Assembly (NCBI GenBank): GCA_900312665.1
Contig: ONZQ02000001.1
Coordinates: forward strand, 2,395,248 to 2,459,247
Source of the DNA: Cephalotrichum gorgonifer
Lineage: Eukaryota > Ascomycota > Sordariomycetes > Microascales > Microascaceae
DNA: 64,000 nucleotides
Direction of reading: 5' to 3'
Numbering within the stretch: the stretch's first letter is position 1; each line of letters opens with the position of its first letter. This document shows positions 45,362-55,515 of this stretch, piece after piece. The notes under the pieces are model-generated. The model made no database searches and was not told the DNA's origin. It worked only from the letters and a program-made list of their open reading frames with translations. Made by a program: the position numbers and the translations under genes.

Positions 45362-45646
45362 GTCACCCGCCTATACAGCCCCTGTGAGAGAGACATCATA
45401 GAGAGCTTGGCGTGGTATACTAGATGGAGTGGGTGGTTTGGAGGAGAGGTTCAATCTTGAATAGCGTTACGGAGTATATTGAAGGTAATACAGGGGGGAC
45501 TGCAAGCTTCTCATGACGATGGGGGGTAGAGATTTAGGCTTGCCGAGCAGGGTGGGGGCGGAGCTTATATCCCAATCTATATTTATTGTTCTCAAGGTCT
45601 TGGACTACTCATGATGTTCGTATCCTGACCTCCCTTACGTAGCAGC

Positions 45647-45811
45647 ATGCTCACGACCAACAGCCGCTCAAGGGGCAGCTACCCGACGGACTTCATCACT
45701 GAGTACGCCCCTCGGAACCTGTGCCGCCGACCGCAAGCCCCGGGTTTCGAGACCGGCTGGGTGCAGGAGGGGGCCGTGCCGGCTCCCGCCGGGCCTGCAT
45801 ACCCCGTTTGA
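45647..45811 (+). CDS. Small candidate ORF, 54 residues
   Basis: The frame reads MLTTNSRSRGSYPTDFITEY, then APRNLCRRPQAPG, and FETGWVQEGAVPAPAG before a TGA. Codon third positions are GC-rich, like real genes in this window, while flanking sequence is more AT-rich. No splice donor or family resemblance was found. It may be a small protein, a fragment of an eroded gene, or chance. Confidence 0.3.
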   Translation: MLTTNSRSRGSYPTDFITEYAPRNLCRRPQAPGFETGWVQEGAVPAPAGPAYPV

Positions 45812-48538
45812 GAGGGGATGACAGCCATTGAGCAAAAGGACCATGGGAGCCGGCGAAGCTCGTCCCGGCGGCTAACGAAACGTTTACGCTGAATAGACAG
45901 AATGAAAGGACATGCGGCTTCGATAAGACAGAGGGCAGTCAGTTTATTATCTCTCCTTTGGACGACATCACCTTATACGGCAACATGGTTGGTTGGACGG
46001 GGCCAGACAAGAAGCAGAAGTACTACATAGATGCGACAAGCCGGGTCATGTATATTAATAGAAAGAACTTTTTGAAGTAGTTTACGAGCACAAGTACCCA
46101 GGCTCGCCAGAAATGGAATAGAAAGAGAAGAAGAACAGGCGGGAAGGATTCGATCGACGGAAACGGAATCATGTCCGTACATATGCAGGGCGGGGGCTAA
46201 GGACGAAAGGACGAAGGCAAGGGGGTTTTGCAAAGGGTTTGAGCAAGCGCCCGAGGAAAGGCAAAAAGCGAGTTGGTTTTTCTAAATGGCAAATAAGTGC
46301 AGTTACAAGCAAACAGGCCGGAAAAAGAAGAAAAAAAGTGGTGGCGGCTACATTGCTGTTTCTACGGTTGTTGGGGCCCCCCCAATGGCCGCGGGGGGAA
46401 AGACGTTTATAAACGCCGGTGCTTGTAATAGAAACATGAATGTTTCGATGGAAGTGCGGAGGGAGAGGAGCCAACGGTTTACGACTCCTGAGTTATTTTC
46501 GTGCCACGATGCATGGGCCGGGGCCCAACGGTCAAGGAGGGGAAACGAGAAGCCACCTGGCCTGGCGGCGGAATCTTGGAACTCATGCACTGCACCGCCC
46601 GCCGCTGATGTTGATCCCGCCTGTGGCTGTGGCTGGCGGAGCTGGTTGGGTGTGGGTAGACGTCTGTCTGTCAGACCTGTTGGAAGTTTGGGAGGTTTTG
46701 CTGTTGGCTCGAGAGAGACCAGCTTGCCTATTTGTACGAGTATACTTCATTGGCATGAAAGAGGGGGGGCATCCTAAATCTAGGTGGTTCGTTTACCATT
46801 CGATGCATCAACACTCACGATGGCTTTGCGGGCGTGGTGGAGGAGCGCGATGTTTGCGACAGGACGACTCTCGTCCAAGACGCCAACCGCAGGTTTGCAT
46901 GGCTTACACGTGCGGGCTGACACACTTTGTCCTCGTAGGGCCAGAGCTTTGAGGCGAGGTACGAGGTACTCCCCTTCCTTACTTCCTCGTAATCGGTACT
47001 CATACTTACTTAGTGGAGTAATCACTCCATAGTCCCTGTAACATAAGCCCGAAGTTGCTGGGAAAATGTACTTATACTTTCATTTGAAAAGTACCACCCC
47101 GCATGGCCAATCAAGGTCCTATCCCTCCGTCGCTTCCAAGTGGGAGGAGGTTTTTTGTTCGGCATTCAAGTTGTTCACCTAGTAGTATAGGTACAAGTTT
47201 GGCTCCAGCCCTGGCAGGGGTGGGTCGTCTTCCCAAATTGGGAGCGCCAACGCTCCGTACTTGTACAAGTGCTCATCCCCGCCGCCCATCACTGGCGCCA
47301 AGAAGTATGGGTGGCGTTTCTGGAGAATGAACGTCGCTCACTCTCCTTGGCTGTCGGTAGCCAGGCTGGGCGATCCTTGCGCTCCTGTGTACTACCGTAA
47401 GCCCAAACTGCTTCCAATGGAAGCAGGAAGGGGAACGAGCTTTACCATGAACTAAAGGATATGACAAGAGGAAAACCCTGACCAAGTTAACGACAGCCTC
47501 AGGACCGCCAGGACCCCGTGCCAACGCTCAAGGCTCAGTCAAGTCAGGAGGAAGACCAAGCGGGCTCGGTATTACACTACACTAAGAATAGATAGTCCCA
47601 GGGCTGACTTGGCGATCGCCGGATTGGGACTAGCGCGCGACTTTCCCCAGCAAGAGAGAGAGCCACTATTAATATTATCCTCGCCTGGGGGCTCTTTCCC
47701 TTTGCGCCCCTTTGCGCCCCTCTCTGCTCCTTCCTGCAAGTATCGTGTTATATTGTTACTCCTGCTTTTCTGGGAGCCAACAACCAACCCCCATCAGGGA
47801 GGAGGAGTCGACAATGTATTCGTGCTTGCCAATGCAGATATATGTAGGTATTCACAGTCCGTCAACTCATGGACACCGTGCATCCCCATGCTGCCCGCCG
47901 GAAACCAGGACGAGGTTGACACGGTCGAGTGACATCGTTTGCACCAGGATTACTTGCATCGTCCTCAAACGGTCGTTCTCCCGAGCCTGGTCTGGATCCG
48001 TGCGTGTAGTGATGAATGAATGGCCAGGTCGAGATTGCTTGTTTGTAGTATTAATTAGGTACCGATCCTTCTCGCCTGGTACATTGTGTGCGGGCCGGGT
48101 ACATGCTCCCCGTCTTACTCTTCTCGTGCTACCCTGTTCTGGTGGGTGTGCAATTCCTTGTATGCCCGCCCAGGCTGAGGCTGAGTCGGAGAAACCCCCT
48201 CGTCCATCCTTGCTTCTCGCGGTCCTCTTTTCTTGCCCGTCGACTCTCGTTCTATCATTCTTCGCCCATATGCGTGTGTAGCTCACTTCGCTGTGTGACA
48301 ATCTGAGCTCTTCTTTCCCTCCCGCCAACCTTCCCGGTGGAAGTGAAGGCATCGTGACGACTCAAAGACACAAACTATCGAGATCGAGACCACGTCGAGT
48401 GGGGTTGGGATATTAGAGGACGCGCCGACCGACGAACCGACGAGAACCTCCCGACCCAAGCGTAGCCCTGGCTGCTTGCTGCCCAGCCGCCATTCTCACG
48501 ACCCTCTCTCCCGACGATAAACGCACGTCGACCTCGCC

Positions 48539-49686
48539 ATGTCGACAGAATTGCTAGACCTCCACTTCCCTGAGAGCAGGGCCGAGAGCGGGGCCGATCC
48601 TTTCCGAGACTTCTCTGAGAAAGACAGCGGGATGCCTGTATTCAAGACGGATTCCCCAGGTGTCGGACATGTTTTCTTGGACAACGACATGGTTACATTC
48701 AAATTCAAAATCCTATCGGGAAAAACAGCCGGCTCGGCCCAGTGGGTGGTCCTCCTAGATGACGGGAACCCGGTCGAGATAACCTCCAAAAGCCTGGATA
48801 CGCCACTTGGGCCAGTTAGTAAGGCAGCTCTAACCCACACTTACCGCCAGTCTGGTCCTCTACTCAATGTGGACAGGAATATTAGAGTGTTTCTAATCGC
48901 TTCACAGTCGACAGCTATATACCTTTTACCGTCACGTTCCTGCTGCCCGACGCTCAGTACTGGGGCCGGGGCATGTACATCGTGCTCACGGATGATGCGT
49001 TATCAGTTAGCTTTGCTTCCGGCATCTTCAGTGTCGCTAAACAGGTTGATCAAAGTTCTGTCGCGGACGACCTCCAATCTGCCCTAGGAAAAGAGGGCGG
49101 TCCCACCGAAGCCAACTCGCCCTGGAGATTGCGCGACGCACCAATCCCGACAACACCAACAATCAGCGGCCTCACACCGACAGCGACGGACCGCAGCAAG
49201 GACTCGTCCACTGACACCACCACCGGTATCGGCGGCAGCCGCGGCCTCTCCAACGGCGCGAAAGCAGGCATCGGTGCCGGAGTCGGCGTCGTAGGCCTTA
49301 TAATCATCGGCCTCGCCATCTGGTTCTTCCTCCGGCGCCGCCGCCGTGGTCGCCAAGCCGCCGGCGTCGCGGGCGACGACACGTCCCTCACGCCCGCCGC
49401 CGGATTCATACACGACGACAAGGACCCACACGCCACGCGCGTCGCCGACTCGCCCAACTCTCCCGTCTCGGACGACGAAAGGGTGCGCGATAGCGCGATA
49501 CCGGCGGCCGAGGCAGGCGAGCGCTCCTCGGCTCACGCCCCGTCACCCAATCCCGAGCAGCCGCGGGATATCCCCTCCGCGATGGCACATCTTGTGGAGG
49601 AGGGGATGACGGAGGCGGAGATTCGGCGGCTGGAGGAGGAGGAGAGAGCGCTGGACCAAGCGATTGAGCAGGCAGGGAGGAGGTAG
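48539..49686 (+). CDS. Single-pass membrane protein, uncharacterised
   Basis: Exon 48539-48818 joins exon 48908-49686 through a GTAAGG/CACAG intron, giving 352 residues. The N-terminal domain has the features FKFKILSGKTAGSAQWVVLL, then SYIPFTVTFLLPDAQYWG, and MYIVLTDDALSVSFASGIF, a beta-rich pattern that recalls Ser/Thr-rich fungal wall-related (Kre9/Knh1-like) domains, though the match is weak. A Thr/Ser/Gly-rich linker leads to one membrane helix near residue 208-230 (VGVVGLIIIGLAIWFFL), followed by the basic stop-transfer RRRRRGR. The cytosolic tail ends in a charged helix (MTEAEIRRLEEEERALDQAI). I see no clear N-terminal signal peptide. A weaker alternative donor at 48855 would insert 12 residues. 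Architecture resembles Mid2/Wsc-type sensors, but that is inference. Confidence 0.65.
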
Positions 49687-50348
49687 TTCCAAGAAGGACC
49701 GCCGACCCTCCTTTTGTTTTTTTATTGTTTTCGTCCGACAAAAAGATGTTGGGTACCCGCCGGAGTTAATCATTTATCCTTAGGGATGGCGCAGGCTTGG
49801 GGGACATACCTTCAGTTTACGCTTTACGCATACCACACACACATACATGTATAGCGCGCTATTTAATGAAGTGAAAGAGGCTTTCTACCTTTTGGGTCGT
49901 ATTATCTGCGTACTTGAGGTTATATGTGGAGACACGATGCGTAATATATGAGACAGTATCATGTTCCTCCTCTCTCCGTGTCGTAACGCCTGCTAAAGGG
50001 GAGGGTGGTTCTATGGGACGAGAACCACACGGACCGTGGATCTCTTCTTGCAAGTAGAAGTACACCGACGCTCTCAATATCATCGCCTTCCAGCGGAAGC
50101 CGGGCTCTTGGATACCTTTCCCTATGAATTTACACGTACAAGTACAATACAAGCTCTTAGCCCCCTCCCCCCCCCTTTCCCCCTGCCAACTTCGGGCCAA
50201 TGCCATCCCATATTCCCGGCTTGGAGGGGTCCGACAGACGGCCCCTTCCGGCGTCCTCCTTCCACTAATATACCATAGAAACGTTCCTCGTCCGCGTCTT
50301 GTGTTCCGCGACTTTACGCACTAAGATCCCTCGACACGAACCTGCAGC
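49687..50348. other. Convergent intergenic region
   Basis: This 662-base gap lies between convergent 3' ends. It contains both 3' UTRs and a GTACAAGTAC element near 50134. Nothing else is seen. Confidence 0.4.
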
Positions 50349-51209
50349 CTACGACCGCGAGAACCAGCTCCCCACCATACTGGACGCGATGCTCCCCGCG
50401 AGGTTCCCGCCCGAGAAGGCCGACCCCGCCAGGTTCGACGCCTGGCTGAACTTGTCGCAGCGGGAGAAGGCGAGGGTGTTCATTATGGTTAGGACGAGGG
50501 CGATGACTAAAATTCCCTCCCTATTAGTATATTCTCTTCTCTTCTCTTTTTTTTTTTGGGGGGGGGGGAGGGGGGAGGAGGGTAGACCTACCGACGAGCG
50601 GCACCCACAAAAACTGCAGCCTGACAAAGGCCAGGATGGCCATGACGACCCAGACGACGGGCTGCACGTACATGGCGAGCCAGAAGAAGCGCGAGTCCGT
50701 CGGGTTGACGGTCTTGGTCCCCGGTTCGCTGCTCTCGAACACCCACCGCGCCGTCCCCGCCGCGTCGACCTCGTTCCACCACCTCAGCCCCACCAGCCGG
50801 CGGCCCGCGATGTTCTTCGTGTAGTAGAAGTCCGCGGCGAGGAGGAGCATCGTTATGATGAAGGTCAGGATCCTTTTTTTCGGGGGGTTCCCCCCGTTTC
50901 AGTTAGCTTCGACTATTCGGGTTTAGGATGGGGACACGTAGGTTGGGTTAGGGAGGAGCGTACATGTTCCGTATGATTAAAAGTCCGAGTAGGTAGAACA
51001 GGAAACTAGCTAAAGAAGGAAGAAATAACTCCCCTGTTAGCAAAAGTATTCATCTCTAGGGCGAGGGAAGAAAGTGTCCGCGGGGGAAGGGGGGACGAAC
51101 AAATCCGGAACCCGAGAAAGGTCAGCAGCGTGATCGGGTGTGAGCTCAGCCTCCAGCTCAGCGATCCAATCTGGGGCTGCTGCAGGGGCTGATGCTCTGG
51201 GTCGTCCAT
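50349..51209 (-). CDS. TVP23: Golgi membrane protein TVP23
   Basis: TVP23 is a small multi-span protein of late Golgi vesicles involved in membrane trafficking. Exons 51209-51101, 51009-50964, 50872-50592 and 50506-50349 give 197 residues, the family's usual length. The N-terminus is WRLSSHPITLLTFLGFRISS, followed by a membrane segment FLFYLLGLLIIRNM and then ILTFIITMLLLAADFYYTKN. The family signature region is NIAGRRLVGLRWWNEV and then WVFESSEPGTKTVNPTDSRF. Later segments are MYVQPVVWVVMAILAFV and VIALVLTIMNTLAFSRCDKF. The protein ends SGGNLAGSIASSMVGSWF. The acceptor before exon 3 follows an A-run rather than a pyrimidine tract, but the frame and family match fix it. The gene is divergent from the CLYBL-like gene. 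Confidence 0.93.
50541..50580. repeat. Poly-T/poly-G run inside TVP23 intron 3
   Basis: About 13 T followed by about 10 G on the plus strand, then GGGGAGGAGG. It lies inside the third intron. Lengths may be inaccurate. Confidence 0.65.
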
Positions 51210-51702
51210 TTTCTTGCTCTGCTATCTCTTCTTGCTCCGCCTATATGCCTCTCTCTCTCGCTCTCTCCTGTACACGTTTCCCCGGTTCCTTTCGTTCCGT
51301 TCCGCTTCGTTTCGCTTTTCGTCGGCGTTATTGTCTCGTGTGTCCTAGTGTATCCGGAGCCAAAAGCTTCTATCCAACAAATATCCCTTGCGTCGGCTTC
51401 GAAAAAGATGTGCGAGTATGGGCGATAGCGAGAGTCGTCGAGTTGCGGCCATCACTGAGAGGTGACGTTGCGCGAGGGTTGCGACGCCTGACGTGGAGCT
51501 TCAGAGCATTTGATTACGTCATCACACCTATGTCACCACCTCGGCCGGAACGACCTCACTCACCCCTGAGCACACCTCACCAAGCCAAAGCCCAGAGTCT
51601 TTCATGGGCGAGTTAATAGTTGCATGTATCCGGCCGTTCAACTTAAGTGACCCCCAGCTCTAATACTCAGTATAACCCCTCCACCCCCAACCAGCCTTCA
51701 CA
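51210..51702. promoter_or_regulatory. Divergent promoter region TVP23 / CLYBL-like
   Basis: This 493-base interval holds both leaders. It includes a TTCG-rich CGTTCC/CTTCG stretch near 51290-51320. No TATA box is obvious. A purine-rich strip lies on the TVP23 side. Confidence 0.4.
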
Positions 51703-52754
51703 ATGGCCGCTCGGTCACCCTCCATCATCCGGCGCTCGCTGCTCTACGGTATGTCTCATGTATTACTGGGTACAAAGTAGATGGACGGTCTACATCCATT
51801 GATACACATACCCATACTCTGTCTAACGGCACACCAGTCCCGGCTTCATCTCAAAAAATGCTAGCCAAGTCTCTCGCCATCCCCTCCGACAACGTAACAT
51901 ATGACCTAGAGGACTCGGTAACCCCGTCTCTAAAATCCGCCGCCCGAGACCAGCTCCGCTCGCACCTCACAAACCTCGGATCCGGAACCCGGGCCTTCGG
52001 AGAGCTAGCCGTGAGGATAAACGCCGTTTCGACCTCCCATGCACTCCAAGACCTGACCAGCCTTGTTGCATCGCCAAACCTTGATGCCGTGGTTGTTCCA
52101 AAGGTTGAGAGCGCGGCCGATCTCACCTTCGTGACCGACGTTCTCCGCCACACCGCCCCCGAGCGGCACCAGCCCTCCTCGGGGAACGCTATCAAGATCA
52201 TAGCACTGATTGAATCCGCCAGGGCCATCATGAACCTCGGCGAGATCTGCAAGGCCACCCCGCAGCTGAGCGGCCTAATATTCGCCGCCGAGGACTTCGC
52301 TCTCGACCTCTCACTAACACGAACACCATCCCTCCGAGAATTCCTATACGCTAGGTCCGCCATAGTGACCGCTGCGAGGGCGGCCAGCTTGCCGAGCAGC
52401 ATAGACCTCGTCTGTACCTCGTTCCGTGGAGAACCAGGCCTGAAAACCCTGGCGGATGAGTGCGAGGATGGAAAGGCCCTTGGCTTCAACGGAAAGCAGT
52501 GCATCCACCCCAGCCAACTCGACGTCGTGCACCGACTCTTCTCCCCGTCTGACCGTGAGCTTGAGTGGGCCGCGCGTATTCTAGTTGCGAACGAAAAAGC
52601 AGTGCACCAGGGCCGCGGCGCCTGGACGATGGATGGAAGCATGATCGATGCGCCGGTCATAGGAAAAGCTGCTGCTATCGCTGAGAGGGCAACAAAGTGC
52701 GGCATTCAGATGGGTAAAGTCTTAGAAAAATGGAGCCATCAGGAACCTGAATGA
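51703..52754 (+). CDS. Citrate lyase beta-subunit-like protein (CLYBL / HpcH-HpaI family)
   Basis: This is a TIM-barrel CoA-thioester lyase or thioesterase-family enzyme, probably mitochondrial. Exons 51703-51748 and 51838-52754 give 320 residues. The N-terminus RRSLLYVPASSQKMLAKSL is the conserved (R/S)xLyvP...kM family start. Signatures include TYDLEDSVTP with the metal-binding Glu-Asp pair, VRINAV, VVVPKVESAAD, IIALIESARAIMN, IFAAEDFALDL, IDLVCTSFRG and KQCIHPSQLDVV, typical of citrate-lyase beta chains. The human relative CLYBL acts on citramalyl-CoA; whether this enzyme does is not shown. The leading basic and Ser-rich residues (MAARSPSIIRR) fit a short mitochondrial presequence. A real citrate lyase alpha partner is not found nearby. 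Confidence 0.92.
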
Positions 52755-52792
52755 TGCTTAAGAACTGCTCCTAGTCCTCTGCTGACCCTCCC

Positions 52793-55515
52793 TCAATACC
52801 CGTGTATATGGGGAAATTTAAGCCGTCTGTTCCGCCAGTATCTTTCCATATCAGCCTGTTCCACTTCAGTTCGTGTTGTCTGTCGCTGGTGGGACGGTAA
52901 ATACGATGGGCTGGTTATGTTGGGACGGTTCTCATCTTGTGCAAGCCCGGTCGTGCCGCGCATACATGATGAGTCGTCGATCCTTGGGTGGCTTCTGGTT
53001 TCTATGTGCAAGGGCCTACATCCTCGCTGCCCCTCGAGATATTCGGAGCCCTGCGTATCGAGATGAGGGTTGTCCCCAAGTATTCTGAAAGTCGGTGGGT
53101 TGGGGTAGATCACGAGTCCGTCCTCGCGGAGTGGCTGTTCCACCGTGGCCCTCTGCCTCTTGTAGCGAATCGGATGGGGACGATACTTCCTCGTCGCTCT
53201 GTCTACGTGGCGATGAATGGGGGCACGGTCATCCCCGGTCTTAAACCCGGTTCCTTGACTCTCTAGACTTGCCCTTTCATTCTCCCAAACGGACGGAAGG
53301 CCTTCTTCCCCAAATATGTCGAACTCCATGGGCTGAACGGAGTCAAGAGCAGTTGCATCGCCGGGGTTAAAGTAAGAAACCGGCCTAGGATGTGGGAGAG
53401 GAAAGTGTTCCGCTCCTGGACTGGATCCTCCATACACTGGGTGCCCTGAACTTGATATGTGCTCCAGACCGAGCGGCTGTACTCGATGACTTTCGCTCCC
53501 AAGCCCGAACGTCTCCTGCTCTTGTCCATCGGGCAGGTAGCTCCGAGGAAGGATTGGCCCCCTCTCGTCGAACACCCACCGTGGGTTTCCACCATCCGCC
53601 AGCGGATCTTCAGGCACTATTAAGTCGCTAACAACATAACGCGGCGGATATAAAGAAGATGGTTCACTCTCGGGGACTTGATAATGCCGACTCTTCTGGG
53701 GAGATGAAGAACCTGTCGTCTGGGTTCCCGCGTGGGCGTAATTTGGTTGTTGCGGAAGCGCCCATGCAAGCTCGGTCTGGCTTTCTTGGTGGGAATAGAT
53801 AGGAATGCGCGCCATGAGAGCAATCTCGGCGCGGTCAACTGGAACCCCTGTCTGAGCAGCCTTTCCACTGAGATGAGTAGTGGCCAAGTCATAGGTCTTC
53901 AGGTGGGCAGGAATAGCAATGTGAACTCGGGAGGCATCTTCTGGCATGGTCTGGTTTGTCTTTTTGATACAAACTTTCTCTTGCGTGGCAGCTGGAGCGT
54001 CGACCCGATCGGGACTTGACCCCAAGCCGTGGCCGACTCCTCGCAACGTAGCCTTGGTCGACTTATACCCACGTCGAGCCCTTGGGGACACTCTACAGCC
54101 CCCTCTCTGCATTATTCGATATTGAGGGGATTCTCTTCCTACCTGCCCTCTTTTCGAAAGCTGATTGTCAGGCGCCGACATGCTCCGGCTCTCCATTCCG
54201 CTGAACACCCCGGTCTCCAATAGGTGACGTCTTATCGATTCAGGAGTCGAAGTGTTGCGGCTCCCGGTATCTTTCCAAGGATACTCGGCACAGGATGACT
54301 GACTAGGATTGGGAACTAGGAAGCCTCTAGACTCCAAGATCGAAGCGGCACGACGTGGGCTGCCATGCAATCTACGTCGCGGAGGCTCATAGGTTGTCTC
54401 GATTTCCGTAGGTGCCGAGCTAGGACGAACGGGGGCTATAGTCTCCATCCCCATGTCAGATCTTCTCCGGACGAGCGCGTCCATGGCCTCTTCGTCCCCG
54501 GGATATCCCAATCTCCCCTGTATACTGTCGCGAGATGACGAGCGCTCCACAAACAATCCTTTCGTATGTTTTTTCTCTTTTGTCTTTCTTGCCCGGCCTC
54601 CACGAGATTCTGTGCTTGGCCGCTCGGGATGGACAAGTAGGCGTTTACCTTGGCCCAGGAAGTCCATGCTATTATAGGCCAAGTCGGGCACCGTGGGACT
54701 TATGTTAGCAGGAGCCTAGAAACTAGGCGTGAGAAGACTTACAGTCACCGGGAGAGCCGCAGCGCGCATTACCGTACAACCCAGGTGTAAGAGATGGTTT
54801 CACCTGGTCCACAGGCGTCAGATCGAGTTGTGCGCGCAAAGAAGGCCTAAATGTTCCCTACCGTTAAGCGACCTCGAGCTAGGATAGCGTCGGACGTAAA
54901 GCTGTCCATCACATCCCGACTTGAAACAAGCTTCTTCGTCTCCCGGGCCTTTGTCCGCCTCGCCTTCTGCTCGCCGTCCCCATTCTCGGTATTCTTCCTC
55001 TTCTTCACCTGGTAGCGATCGGGCTTCGTCTTGTGCCTGGCCTGTCTCTCGAAGGGCGTGGGGTTTGGTTGCCGCCGAGCTGGGGACACGGAATCGCTGC
55101 TTCGGGGTCTTTTACTTTGGCGTTTCTCCCGGGATGGTCTCGTGGTCGAGGGTCTGTTCGATGGTCCAGGACGTACCGCGCGGGTTGGCTTCTCGGGGAT
55201 TATCGAACTATCAAGAGACCCGCCACTGCCGTTCCGAAGGCCACGCCGCAAATGGGGCCTTTCTAGTTGGGCAGCTTCCAGATTGTGAGGCCGCCAGGGA
55301 ACCTCCATGTCCTGCGGAATCTTGGTTGATGGTTCCCATGCTGGCCGTCTCTGGGTCTTTTCAAGCCACTTTTGAACGTAATCATTACTGCAGCTACCCT
55401 TTGAGTCTCTTCGGTCGCCGATGCGGCTAGTCATTTTCTTCTCTCGAGAAGTCGCGGGCTGAACTGGGATGCCGTCTTGGTGGACTTGCTCTGGAAGTGT
55501 CCGCCAGGGAACCAT
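52793..55515 (-). CDS. Large uncharacterised fungal protein; 5' exons unresolved
   Basis: Two exons are secure: one ends at 54862 (donor GTAGGG), the next is 54715-52793, joined in phase 0. Taken from the ATG at 55515 they give 858 residues. The real start is probably further upstream: a frame on the minus strand from about 55640 to 55450 (RSITDWQKTPTRTTLTALYG, then RWFPGGHFQS) joins in phase through a 59-base intron with a GTCCAC donor and a GACTAG acceptor, directly into RIGDRRDSKG. If so, the ORF start at 55515 is not the true start. The protein is basic and Ser/Pro-rich. Recognisable patches are SNDYVQKWLEKTQRRPAW, VMDSFTSDAILARGRLT and the segment around SPTVPDLAYNSMDFLGQGK. The C-terminus carries MERYWRNRRLKFPHIHGY. 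I do not recognise the family. Confidence 0.65.

Larger units (their letters stand above)
45313..48538. other. 3.2 kb region with no clear gene
   Basis: Most ORFs here are short or shadows. Notable contents are a TTA trinucleotide run at 45343-45361, a small GC-rich ORF at 45647-45811, and many ACAAGTAC-like elements near 46735-47270. The last 300 bases are CT-rich and form a probable leader of the next gene. Confidence 0.5.

Noticed and set aside
50299..50976. A 225-residue plus-strand ORF
   Set aside because: Antisense shadow of TVP23 running across its introns.
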